A DNA stretch of 45,691 bases from Actinomycetes bacterium (GTDB lineage Bacteria; Actinomycetota; Actinomycetes; Propionibacteriales; Propionibacteriaceae). Location: assembly GCA_030426725.1 (NCBI GenBank), contig JAUHXZ010000016.1, positions 1-45,691 on the forward strand, given 5' to 3'. This document shows positions 1 to 8,085 of this stretch, piece after piece (the stretch's first letter is position 1; each line of letters opens with the position of its first letter). A model generated the notes under the pieces. It was given only the letters and a program-made list of their open reading frames with translations, ran no database searches and was not told the origin of the DNA. The position numbers and the translations under genes were made by a program.

Positions 1-1701
1 ATGTCGGAGACGGTCATCTACGAGACCCACCTGCGCGGCTACACCAAGCTCCACCCCCTGGTGCCGGACCGCCACCGCGGCTCCTACCTCGGCATGGCGG
101 ACCAGTCGGTCATCGAGTACCTCACCCGCCTCGGGGTCACTGCCGTCGAGTTCCTCCCGGTGCACCACTTCCTGTCCGAGCCATTCGTCACCTTCAAGGG
201 TCTGCGGAACTTCTGGGGCTACAACACGCTCGGCTTCTTCGCGCCCCACGCGCCCTACGCGACCCGCGGAACGGTCGGCCGCCAGGTCTCCGACTTCAAG
301 AAGATGGTCTCGCGGCTCCACGAGGCGGGCATCGAGGTCATCCTCGACGTCGTCTACAACCACACCGCGGAGGGCGGGCACGACGGCCCGACGCTCTCCT
401 TCCGCGGCATCGACCACGAGGCCTACTACCGGCTCACCGACGACCACAGCGACTCCTACGACGTCACCGGCTGCGGCAACTCCGTCGACACCTCCAACCC
501 GATGGTCCTGCAGATGGTGATCGACTCGCTGCGCTACTGGGTCACCGAGATGGGCGTCGACGGATTCCGCTTCGACCTGGCCACCACCCTGATCCGCGAC
601 GAGAAGCACCACGTCGACCAGGCCCACCCCTTCAAGGAAAACATCGCGAAGGACCCGGCGTTCGAGGGCATCAAGATGATCGCCGAGCCGTGGGACATCG
701 GCCCCTACGGCTACCAGGTCGGCTCCTGGGGACCCGGCTGGCATGAGTGGAACGACCGCTTCCGCAACCACATCCGCGACTACTGGCGCGGCGCCGTCCA
801 CGGCGTCCAGGAGCTCGCCACTCGTCTGGCCGGCTCCCCCGACCTGTTCGACACCCCCGGCCGCTCGCCGCAGTCGAGCATCAACTTCGTCACCGCACAC
901 GACGGCTTCACCCTGCGCGACCTCGTCAGCTACGACGTCAAGCACAACCTCGCCAACGGTGAGTCCAACCGCGACGGCTCCGACAACAACCGGTCGTGGA
1001 ACCACGGCTGGGAGGGCGAGACCGACGACGAGGACATCCAGAAGCTGCGCCGCCGCCAGGTCCTCAACCTGATGGCCACCCAGATCCTGGCCGCGGGCAC
1101 CCCGATGATCACCGCCGGCGACGAGTTCGGCCGCACGCAGAAGGGCAACAACAACGCCTACTGCCAGGACTCGCCGCTCAGCTGGGTGAACTGGGACGTC
1201 TCAGAGGAGTGGCAGCAGATCCAGCTGCGGATCGCCGATCTCCTCCACCTGCGCCAGCAGCACTCCAACCTACGCCCCGACGACTTCGGCTACCACAACG
1301 AGATCCTCACCGAGCAGGGTGAGAACCTGCAGCGCGTCGACCTCGCCTGGATGGACGGCCAGTTCGGCGAGATGCACAACGGCTCCTGGCACGACGGTTC
1401 CCGCCGCCTTCTCGGCATGTACGTCTCCGACGAGACCGAGGCGTTCCTCACCTGGTTCAACTCGTCGCCCGACCCGGTGCCGCTGGTCATGCCGACGATG
1501 CCCTGGGGCTACGGCTACGAGATCATCTGGCACAGCGCCGACGACGACGAGGTGCCCGACGGCGTCCTGCCGCCGCTCGGTGAGATGGTCATGCCCGCTC
1601 GGTCCGTCGTCGTGATGCGGGTCCAGGTCCCGACCACCACGAAGGAACTCCTGGCGCTCATGGCCGAGGCCGAACCCTCGTCGTTCGATCTGTTGGCCTG
1701 A
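1..1701 (+). CDS. glgX: Glycogen debranching enzyme GlgX/TreX (5' partial)
   Basis: GH13 isoamylase-type enzyme that hydrolyses alpha-1,6 branches of glycogen or limit dextrin in the cytoplasm. Visible landmarks (numbered from base 1) are VEFLPVHHF at 49-57, the DVVYNHT region at 116-122, the nucleophile Asp192 in GFRFDLA, the acid/base Glu229 in IAEPWD and the transition-state Asp301 in AHDG. The set is complete, so the catalytic domain is intact. The reading frame is already open at base 1 and family members are about 700 residues, so the ATG at position 1 is probably an internal Met and the N-terminal CBM48 domain lies outside the window. It is followed by glgE after 38 nt, which suggests joint use in glucan turnover. 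TreX and GlgX cannot be told apart from this fragment. Confidence 0.93.
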   Translation: MSETVIYETHLRGYTKLHPLVPDRHRGSYLGMADQSVIEYLTRLGVTAVEFLPVHHFLSEPFVTFKGLRNFWGYNTLGFFAPHAPYATRGTVGRQVSDFKKMVSRLHEAGIEVILDVVYNHTAEGGHDGPTLSFRGIDHEAYYRLTDDHSDSYDVTGCGNSVDTSNPMVLQMVIDSLRYWVTEMGVDGFRFDLATTLIRDEKHHVDQAHPFKENIAKDPAFEGIKMIAEPWDIGPYGYQVGSWGPGWHEWNDRFRNHIRDYWRGAVHGVQELATRLAGSPDLFDTPGRSPQSSINFVTAHDGFTLRDLVSYDVKHNLANGESNRDGSDNNRSWNHGWEGETDDEDIQKLRRRQVLNLMATQILAAGTPMITAGDEFGRTQKGNNNAYCQDSPLSWVNWDVSEEWQQIQLRIADLLHLRQQHSNLRPDDFGYHNEILTEQGENLQRVDLAWMDGQFGEMHNGSWHDGSRRLLGMYVSDETEAFLTWFNSSPDPVPLVMPTMPWGYGYEIIWHSADDDEVPDGVLPPLGEMVMPARSVVVMRVQVPTTTKELLALMAEAEPSSFDLLA

Positions 1702-1726
1702 CCCCGCGCTGCCCCGCAGGTTTGGC

Positions 1727-1732
1727 TAGGCT
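1727..1732 (+). promoter_or_regulatory. -10 element for glgE, probably leaderless
   Basis: TAGGCT sits 7 nt upstream of the GTG at 1740, and no Shine-Dalgarno fits between them. Transcription would begin at or next to the GTG. No convincing -35 is seen. This supports 1740 as the start rather than the in-frame TTG at 1722, which would lie upstream of the -10. Confidence 0.5.
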
Positions 1733-1739
1733 GGCCGAC

Positions 1740-3743
1740 GTGAGTGCGGACATTCCAGCCCTGAGCAACAAGCGCATCATCCGGACCGAGGGTGGCCTCG
1801 GCCGCATCCCGGTCACCGGAGTGAGCCCGGTCATCGAAGGCGGGGCCTACCCCGTCAAGGCGGTGGTCCACGAGCGGCTCCTCATCCAGGCCAACGTGTT
1901 CCGCGAGGGCCACGACGCCGTCAACGCGTCGGTGATCCTCACCTCGCCCGGCGGGACGCAGCGGCGCATCGACATGAAGCAGGTCGAGCCCAAGGGCCTC
2001 GACATCTGGCAGGCCTACGTGCGGATGGCCGCAGAAGGCGAATGGACCTACCGCGTCGAGGGCTGGTCCGACCCGTGGGGCACCTGGACGCACAACGCCG
2101 AGGCCAAGCTCCCCCTCGGCATCGACGTCGAACTCGTCTGCATGGAGGGCCAGGCGCTCCTGACCCGCTCGGCCAAGCAGGCCGAAATGATGCGCGTGCC
2201 GGGCGCTGCCAGCCTCCTGCACGGCGCGGCTGAGACCGTCACCGTCGACGGCGACGTCGACGAGATCCTCGAACTCATCACCTCGGCGCCGATCACGCGC
2301 GCCATGGCCCGCTTCGGGCCCCGCGAACTCGTGTCGCCGACGCAGGAGTTCCCCATCCGCGTCGAGCGCCGCCGCGCGCTGTACTCGTCGTGGTACGAGT
2401 TCTTCCCCCGCTCGCAGGGCGCCTGGCAGGACGACGAGGGCCACTGGCACTCCGGCACGTTCAAGTCCTCCTACGAGCGGCTCGAGGCGGCCGCGGCGAT
2501 GGGCTTCAACGTCGTCTACCTGCCGCCGATCCACCCAATCGGCTCCGCGTTCCGCAAGGGCAAGAACAACACGCTCAACCCCGCCGAGGAGGATCCCGGG
2601 TCGCCGTGGGCGATCGGCTCCCCCGCCGGCGGCCACGACGCCATCCACCCGGATCTCGGCGACTTCGACGACTTCGACGCGTTCGTCGCCAAGGCCCAGT
2701 CGCTGGGCCTCGAGGTGGCGCTCGACCTGGCGCTGCAGGCCTCGCCCGACCACCCGTGGGTCGAGGAGCACCCGGAGTGGTTCAGCAAGCGCGTCGACGG
2801 CACCATCGCCTACGCGGAGAACCCGCCCAAGAAGTACCAGGACATCTACCCGCTGAACTTCGACAACGATCCGTCGGGCATCTACTACGAGGTGCTGCGG
2901 ATCGTGCGGTTCTGGATCGACCACGGCGTGACGATCTTCCGGGTCGACAACCCCCACACCAAGCCGGTGGAGTTCTGGGACTGGCTGCTCGAGCGGGTCC
3001 ACGAGACCAACCCCGAGATCATCTTCCTCGCCGAGGCCTTCACGAAGCCGCAGATGATGGCGGCGCTCGGCAAGGTCGGATTCCAGCAGAGCTACACGTA
3101 CTTCACGTGGCGCAACGTCAAGTGGGAACTCACCGAGTACCTCGTCGAACTGTCGCAGGAGATGGCGACGTACTACCGGCCGAACTTCTTCGTCAGCACC
3201 CCCGACATCAACCCCTTCTTCCTGCAGTCGGGTAACCCGGCGGCGTTCTCCATCCGCGCCATCCTGGCCGCGACGATGTCGCCGACCTGGGGCGTCTACT
3301 CCGGCTTCGAACTCTTCGAGCACGAGGCGCTGGCCCCGGGGCGCGAGGAGTACCTCGACTCCGAGAAGTACGAGTACCGCCCCCGCGACTACAACGCCGA
3401 GCCCAACCTCAGCATGCTGCTGGGCAAGCTGAACTCCATCCGCGAGTCCCACCCGGCGCTGCAGCAGCTGCGCGACGTGACGTTCCACCACGCCCCGCAC
3501 GACTCGGTCATCGTGTTCTCCAAGAACGACGGCGCCGACACGGTCCTCGTGGTGTGCTCCCTCGATCCGGACAACACCGTCGAGTCCGAGATCATGCTCG
3601 ACATGCCCGCCCTCGGCGCCCACGACGGCGAGGTGCGCGTCACCGACGAGCTGACCGGCGAGTCGTACGTCTGGGGGCAGCGCGCGTTCGTGCGCCTGTG
3701 GCCCGGCAAGCCCGCCCATGTCTTCCATGTGACGGCCCCGTGA
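1740..3743 (+). CDS. glgE: Alpha-1,4-glucan:maltose-1-phosphate maltosyltransferase GlgE
   Basis: Transfers maltosyl units from maltose-1-phosphate to the non-reducing end of an alpha-glucan (GH13_3). From GTG 1740 the product is 667 residues, matching the family (about 660-700). An N-terminal beta domain is followed by the family core: YSSWYEFFPRS, LPPIHPIGSAFRKGKNN, the nucleophile Asp403 in FRVDNPHTKP and the acid/base Glu432 in FLAEAFTKP. The 29-residue Asp-Glu spacing equals that of characterised Streptomyces GlgE (Asp394/Glu423). The in-frame TTG at 1722 is possible but poorer. Its stop overlaps the maltokinase GTG (GTGA at 3740-3743), so the kinase supplying its substrate is translationally coupled to it. 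No treS lies between or beside them, unlike many actinobacterial loci. Confidence 0.95.
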   Translation: MSADIPALSNKRIIRTEGGLGRIPVTGVSPVIEGGAYPVKAVVHERLLIQANVFREGHDAVNASVILTSPGGTQRRIDMKQVEPKGLDIWQAYVRMAAEGEWTYRVEGWSDPWGTWTHNAEAKLPLGIDVELVCMEGQALLTRSAKQAEMMRVPGAASLLHGAAETVTVDGDVDEILELITSAPITRAMARFGPRELVSPTQEFPIRVERRRALYSSWYEFFPRSQGAWQDDEGHWHSGTFKSSYERLEAAAAMGFNVVYLPPIHPIGSAFRKGKNNTLNPAEEDPGSPWAIGSPAGGHDAIHPDLGDFDDFDAFVAKAQSLGLEVALDLALQASPDHPWVEEHPEWFSKRVDGTIAYAENPPKKYQDIYPLNFDNDPSGIYYEVLRIVRFWIDHGVTIFRVDNPHTKPVEFWDWLLERVHETNPEIIFLAEAFTKPQMMAALGKVGFQQSYTYFTWRNVKWELTEYLVELSQEMATYYRPNFFVSTPDINPFFLQSGNPAAFSIRAILAATMSPTWGVYSGFELFEHEALAPGREEYLDSEKYEYRPRDYNAEPNLSMLLGKLNSIRESHPALQQLRDVTFHHAPHDSVIVFSKNDGADTVLVVCSLDPDNTVESEIMLDMPALGAHDGEVRVTDELTGESYVWGQRAFVRLWPGKPAHVFHVTAP

Positions 3744-4897
3744 GCGGCGAGCTGACCGCCCGCCTGTGGGACCTGGCGGTGGCGTCCCGATGGTTCTCGG
3801 GGCGCGCCGGCCGGCCCGTCGACGTCGAGCTCGGCCCCTGGGCCGGGCCGGATCTGCGCCCCGCCATCCTCGTCGTGGAGTTCGACGACGGCCACCGGGA
3901 ACGCTTCCACGTCCCGCTGCTCTACGGCGACGACGGCGAGCCGTTCGACGCGTGCGACCGCGGTGAGGCGATGCTGCGCGCCCTCGCCGATGGCGCACCG
4001 GGCTTCGAGCGCTACCGCGCGGACGTCCCCTCGGACCTGCCGGCACGCCGCTACACCGGTGAGCAGTCCAACACGTCGGTGTTCTTCGGCGACGAGCTGC
4101 TGGTCAAGGTGTTCCGGCGCCTCGAGCCAGGCCGCTCCGTCGATGTAGAGCTGCACCATGCGCTCGCCGGCACCGGCGTCGTCGCGGAACTGTACGGCGC
4201 ATGGGTGTGGGAGGGCACGGACATCGCCGTGTTCCTCGAGGCGCTCCACCAGCCGGTGGACGGCTACGTGCTCGCCTCGCAGTACGCCCGTGAGGGCCGC
4301 GACTTCACCGACCACGCGCACGCCCTCGGCGAGGCGCTCGCCACAGTGCACCGCGTGCTGGCCGAGCGGCTCGGCGGCAGCACCATCGACGGCGCCGCCC
4401 TGGCCGCCGACTGCCGTGCCCGCTTCGCCGCCGTCGTGGGCGAGGTGCCCGAGGTGCGCCCCTTCGCGGAGGCCGCGGACGAGGCGTTCGCCAGGATCTC
4501 CCACGACACTCTCGCGGCGCAGCGGGTCCACGGCGACTGCCACCTGGGCCAGGTCCTCCTCAGCGAGGGCAGCTGGCGCTATGTCGACTTCGAGGGCGAA
4601 CCGCTGAAGTCCATGGAGGAACGACGACGCCCGGACTCGCCACTGCGCGATGTCGCGGGCATGCTTCGCTCCTTCGCCTACGCGCGGGCCGCCGGCGGCG
4701 CATCGCACGAGTGGCTCGCGGCCTGCAGGGCGGCGTTCCTCGCCGGCTACGGGCTCCCCGCCGACGGCAGCGACCCGGTGCTGGACGCCTACGAGACCGA
4801 CAAGGCCGGCTATGAGGCCGTCTACGAGGCCCGCTTCCGGCCCGAACTGCTCGGGGTGCCGCTGGCACACTTCGAGTCGTTGATCACGAAACCGTAA
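3740..4897 (+). CDS. mak: Maltokinase (maltose-1-phosphate forming)
   Basis: ATP-dependent maltokinase of the aminoglycoside-phosphotransferase-like fold, making maltose-1-phosphate for GlgE. Seen: an N-cap-like RWFSGRAG near residue 19, the nucleotide-loop region GEQSNTSV near 109, the catalytic loop HGDCHLGQ with Asp266, and the metal-binding YVDFEGEP with Asp283. The GTG start overlaps the glgE stop by 4 nt, which fixes the start and implies coupling. At 385 residues it is shorter than typical maltokinases (about 440-460), mainly in the N-terminal part, but the kinase core looks complete. In many relatives this kinase is fused or adjacent to TreS; here it is not, so the maltose source must be encoded elsewhere or be different. 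Annotation as pep2-type maltokinase is firm from context plus motifs. Confidence 0.92.
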   Translation: MSGELTARLWDLAVASRWFSGRAGRPVDVELGPWAGPDLRPAILVVEFDDGHRERFHVPLLYGDDGEPFDACDRGEAMLRALADGAPGFERYRADVPSDLPARRYTGEQSNTSVFFGDELLVKVFRRLEPGRSVDVELHHALAGTGVVAELYGAWVWEGTDIAVFLEALHQPVDGYVLASQYAREGRDFTDHAHALGEALATVHRVLAERLGGSTIDGAALAADCRARFAAVVGEVPEVRPFAEAADEAFARISHDTLAAQRVHGDCHLGQVLLSEGSWRYVDFEGEPLKSMEERRRPDSPLRDVAGMLRSFAYARAAGGASHEWLAACRAAFLAGYGLPADGSDPVLDAYETDKAGYEAVYEARFRPELLGVPLAHFESLITKP

Positions 4898-4958
4898 CCA
4901 TCAAAGGCCGACCGTTGCGACTCGCACACCGTCGGCACACAGCCCAGGGCGCGCGCGA

Positions 4959-4964
4959 TAGATT
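4959..4964 (+). promoter_or_regulatory. Candidate -10 for glgB
   Basis: TAGATT lies 38 nt before the glgB ATG in the 105-nt gap after the maltokinase. No clear -35 is visible. It would give a leader of about 31 nt that includes the good Shine-Dalgarno (AGGAG then AAGGA) just before the ATG, so glgB may have its own promoter in addition to readthrough. Confidence 0.4.
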
Positions 4965-5002
4965 GGGCGCTCAAAGGACCACACCCAGAGGAGTCAAGGA
5001 AA

Positions 5003-6970
5003 ATGGCGCACGACCGCTTCGGTGGATTGACCGGATGGGACTTCGAGGGGTTCCACGGAGGAGGCGACACCGAGCTGTGGAGGCGGCTCGGCGCGGCGGT
5101 GGTCACCGTCGACGACGACGAGCGGGGGCCCGTTACGGGCGTCCGGTTCTCCGTTTGGGCCCCCAATGCGAAGTCGGTGCAGGTCATCGGCGACTTCAAC
5201 TGGTGGACCGGCGACCCGATGGAACTCATCCCCGGCTCCGGCGTCTGGGGCACGTTCATCGAGGGTCTCGGCGAAGGCACCCTGTACAAGTTCCGCATCG
5301 AAGCCCAGGACGGCAGCTGGCTCGAGAAGGTCGACCCGATGGCGACCTTCAGCGAGCAGGCTCCCGCCAACGCGTCGATCGTCTACCAGTCGAAGTACCT
5401 GTGGTCCGACGACGAGTGGATGACCAAGCGTCGCGCATCCCAGGCGCACGCCGAGCCGATGAGCGTCTACGAGGTGCACCTCGGCGGCTGGCGCCGCGGG
5501 AAGAGCTACCTCGACCTCGCGGAGGAACTCGTTTCCTACGTCAAGTGGCAGGGCTACACGCACGTCGAGTTCATGCCCCTGTCGGAGCACCCGTTCGAGC
5601 CCAGCTGGGGCTACCAGGTCAGCGGCTACTTCTCCCCCACGTCGCGGTTCGGCAAGCCCGACGACCTGCGCTACCTCATCGACCGCCTCCACCAGGCGGG
5701 CATCGGCGTCATCATGGACTGGGTCCCGGGGCACTTCCCCAAGGACGACTGGGCGCTCGGCCGCTTCGACGGCACAGCCCTGTACGAGCACGCCGATCCC
5801 AGGCAGGGCGAGCACAAGGACTGGGGCACCTACATCTTCAACTACGGCCGCAACGAGGTGAAGAGCTTCCTCATCTCCAACGCGCTGTACTGGACCCACG
5901 AGTTCCACATCGACGGCCTCCGCGTCGACGCCGTCGCGTCCATGCTGTACCTCGACTACTCCCGCGAGGAGGGCGAGTGGGTGCCGAACCAGTTCGGCGG
6001 CCGCGAGAACCTCGAGGCGATCGACTTCCTGCGCTACGTCAACCGCCACCTGTATGAGCGGGAGCCGGGCGTGGTCATGATCGCCGAGGAGTCCACCAGC
6101 TTCTCCGGCGTCACCAAGCCGGTCCACGAGGGCGGCCTCGGGTTCGGCTTCAAGTGGAACATGGGCTGGATGAACGACACGCTGCGCTACCTGCAGCTGG
6201 ACCCCGTCTACCGGCAGTACGAGCACAACCTGCTCACGTTCGCCATGGTCTACGCGTACTCGGAGAACTTCATCCTGCCGATCAGCCACGACGAGGTCGT
6301 CCACGGCAAGGGCTCGATGGTCAACAAGGTGCCGCAGGACGACTGGCGTAAGTTCGCCACCCTGCGCGCCTACTACTCGTTCATGTGGAGCTTCCCCGGC
6401 AAGCAGTTGGTCTTCATGGGCTGCGAGTTCGGCCAGCGCCCCGAGTTCAACGAGTCGGTGTCCCTTGAGTGGTGGGTCAGCGAGCTGTGGGGCCACGGCG
6501 GCCTGCAGCGACTGTTCCGCGACCTCAACCAGATCTACCGCGACAACTCGCCGCTGTACGAGCTCGACAACGATCCCGCTGGCTTCACCTGGATCAACGC
6601 CGACGACAGCGGCAATAACACCCTCTCCTGGGTCCGCTCCGATGCATCGGGCAATCATGTGGCGTGCATCACGAACTTCTCCCCGTCCCCGCTCAACGAC
6701 TACGAGGTGGGCCTGCCGTCCGACGGCGTGTGGGAGGAGATCCTCAACACGGACGCGACCATCTACGACGGGTCGGGTGACTACGGCAACCTCGGCGAGG
6801 TCACCGCGAAGGCGGAACCGTGGGGTCACTTCCCCGCCCGGGCCAACGTGACGATCCCGCCGCTGGGTTCGATCTGGCTGCGTCACAGGGCGGCCACCTC
6901 GCCCGAGGTGACGACGATCGCCGGTGAGGCGGAAGCCGCCCCCGAGTCCGATGAGGGCGCGGACGCCTGA
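5003..6970 (+). CDS. glgB: 1,4-alpha-glucan branching enzyme GlgB
   Basis: GH13_9 enzyme that forms alpha-1,6 branches in glycogen. The 655-residue product has an N-terminal CBM48 segment ([17 protein letters not shown] near 45-75), the catalytic barrel from about residue 150 ([31 protein letters not shown]) and the catalytic residues Asp309 (GLRVDAV), Glu362 (IAEEST) and Asp430 (SHDEVVHGK). A C-terminal all-beta domain ends near 625, followed by an acidic tail. The ATG has a strong AGGAG/AAGGA ribosome binding site. With GlgE it builds branched glucan from maltose-1-phosphate. The gene ends at a perfect 14-bp terminator hairpin that separates it from the convergent Nudix gene. Confidence 0.96.
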   Translation: MAHDRFGGLTGWDFEGFHGGGDTELWRRLGAAVVTVDDDERGPVTGVRFSVWAPNAKSVQVIGDFNWWTGDPMELIPGSGVWGTFIEGLGEGTLYKFRIEAQDGSWLEKVDPMATFSEQAPANASIVYQSKYLWSDDEWMTKRRASQAHAEPMSVYEVHLGGWRRGKSYLDLAEELVSYVKWQGYTHVEFMPLSEHPFEPSWGYQVSGYFSPTSRFGKPDDLRYLIDRLHQAGIGVIMDWVPGHFPKDDWALGRFDGTALYEHADPRQGEHKDWGTYIFNYGRNEVKSFLISNALYWTHEFHIDGLRVDAVASMLYLDYSREEGEWVPNQFGGRENLEAIDFLRYVNRHLYEREPGVVMIAEESTSFSGVTKPVHEGGLGFGFKWNMGWMNDTLRYLQLDPVYRQYEHNLLTFAMVYAYSENFILPISHDEVVHGKGSMVNKVPQDDWRKFATLRAYYSFMWSFPGKQLVFMGCEFGQRPEFNESVSLEWWVSELWGHGGLQRLFRDLNQIYRDNSPLYELDNDPAGFTWINADDSGNNTLSWVRSDASGNHVACITNFSPSPLNDYEVGLPSDGVWEEILNTDATIYDGSGDYGNLGEVTAKAEPWGHFPARANVTIPPLGSIWLRHRAATSPEVTTIAGEAEAAPESDEGADA

Positions 6971-6979
6971 GCCGAGAGA

Positions 6980-7014
6980 CGGGTGGGCGGGCCATCGGCC
7001 CGCCCACCCGTTTG
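6980..7014. terminator. Bidirectional hairpin terminator between glgB and the Nudix gene
   Basis: A perfect 14-bp stem (6980-6993 pairs with 6997-7010) with a 3-nt loop is followed by TTTG on the plus strand. It lies between two convergent genes, 9 nt after the glgB stop, and can serve both. Confidence 0.8.
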
Positions 7015-7051
7015 TCAGCGGAGGTTTCAGCGCCCCGCGATACGGCCCCCG

Positions 7052-7825
7052 TCAGACGGGGTAGCCGTCTTCCGTCATGCCCGTATAGCCACTGAGCATG
7101 AGGGCGATGCGCCTGGCCGACAGATCGGTCACGTGATTGGGTACGTCGTCCGGCTTCACCCAGTGGATCGCCCGGATCTCGCGGTCGTCGGTCCCGAGTT
7201 CCGAGGCCACATCGGGCGGCAGCACGCCGCCGTCGAAGATGAACTCCACCGCGTCGGACCAGCCCAGGTACGGCGGCATCCAGTCGACCAGCAGCGGCTG
7301 CCCGAACTCCACGTCGATGCCGAGCTCCTCCAGGGTCTCGCGTTCGCAGCCCTTGCGCGGCTGTTCCAGGGGCTCGACCACGCCGCCGGGGAGTTCCCAG
7401 TCCTGCTTGTACGAGGTCTCCAGTAGAAGAACGCGTCCCTCCTGATCGAGGAACAGCGCGTGGGCGATGAGCCGCTTCTTCGGCAGCAGCGAGTCCAGCA
7501 CGCCGGAGAACCCGGTCGGGCCATAGACGGGATCAACGGCCAACCTGGAGTAGACGAGGATGTCGCGGAAGACACCCGGCTGGGGCTCCGCCGCGGAGCG
7601 CAGGCGCCCCTCCATCCGGAAGCCGCACCGGTGGAGCGCGACGCGGGCCGGGAGGTCCCACTCGGGGAGTTCCACCTGGAGCCGGCGGAGATCGTGGGCG
7701 AGGATCGCGTCGTCAGCGGCCAACGACAGGGCGCTCTGGAGCGTGTCGGTATCGACCTCCTGCTCCTCCCAGCGCAGGGTGCCGATGCCGCCGCTGATGT
7801 CGACGGAGACCTTGAAGTCGCTCAC
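7052..7825 (-). CDS. Nudix hydrolase with N-terminal GNAT-like segment
   Basis: The product has 257 residues in two parts. The C-terminal half is a Nudix domain with a complete box, starting at the GG of WELPGGVVEP and ending REtLEELGI; the two Glu that bind metal are present. The substrate (a nucleotide diphosphate derivative) cannot be named. The N-terminal ~100 residues end with RCGFRMEGRLR and RDILVYSRL, the pattern of the last strands of a GNAT acetyltransferase, but the acetyl-CoA loop (Q/RxxGxG/A) is not seen. This looks like a degenerate GNAT fused to Nudix. The GTG start is chosen because a TACGGT -10 lies 7 nt upstream and no Shine-Dalgarno fits. It is divergent from the P-type ATPase and convergent with glgB. 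Confidence 0.85.
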   Translation of the reverse strand: MSDFKVSVDISGGIGTLRWEEQEVDTDTLQSALSLAADDAILAHDLRRLQVELPEWDLPARVALHRCGFRMEGRLRSAAEPQPGVFRDILVYSRLAVDPVYGPTGFSGVLDSLLPKKRLIAHALFLDQEGRVLLLETSYKQDWELPGGVVEPLEQPRKGCERETLEELGIDVEFGQPLLVDWMPPYLGWSDAVEFIFDGGVLPPDVASELGTDDREIRAIHWVKPDDVPNHVTDLSARRIALMLSGYTGMTEDGYPV

Positions 7826-7832
7826 GCAGACG

Positions 7833-7838
7833 ACCGTA
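7833..7838 (-). promoter_or_regulatory. -10 element for the Nudix gene, probably leaderless
   Basis: Read on the minus strand, TACGGT ends 7 nt before the GTG start at 7825. No ribosome binding site lies between. No strong -35 is visible. Confidence 0.45.
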
Positions 7839-8073
7839 CCGGTGCGATGCGAGTCCGCGGGGCTGGGGTCCAGTCCGCGTCGCGGCCCTCGGGACTCCGG
7901 CCGCCCCCAACGAGTGCTCGCCCCTCCTCTCCTTGGGCACCCGCGGCTGGTGTTCCCCCAGCGGCCGATCCGAGCCCCTCAGGGCCACAAGACCCTGCCT
8001 GGCGGAACAGCAACCGCGACGACTCGGCCGCATCCCTCGGTGGGGTCGACCTGCGGCCCGCCTGGCGCGGCGC

Positions 8074-8079
8074 GAGAAT
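8074..8079 (+). promoter_or_regulatory. -10-like element for the P-type ATPase
   Basis: GAGAAT ends 6 nt before the ATG at 8086. A GGAGG occurs at 8080-8084 but is only 1 nt from the ATG, too close for a normal Shine-Dalgarno, so leaderless initiation fits better. The rest of the 260-nt divergent gap from 7826 shows no gene. Confidence 0.35.
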
Positions 8080-8085
8080 GGAGGT

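Noticed and set aside
1515..4046. Long minus-strand open frame (843 codons) opposite glgE and maltokinase
   Set aside because: It is the mirror of strong coding genes in high-GC DNA; it lacks family motifs and its residues (Arg/Gly/Ala/Val runs) are those of antisense shadow frames.
4994..6886. Minus-strand open frame opposite glgB
   Set aside because: Shadow of glgB; composition is not protein-like and there is no ribosome binding site.
7826..8085. Possible manganese (yybP-ykoY) riboswitch before the P-type ATPase
   Set aside because: I could not find the conserved core bases, and the -10 next to the ATG leaves no leader for one.
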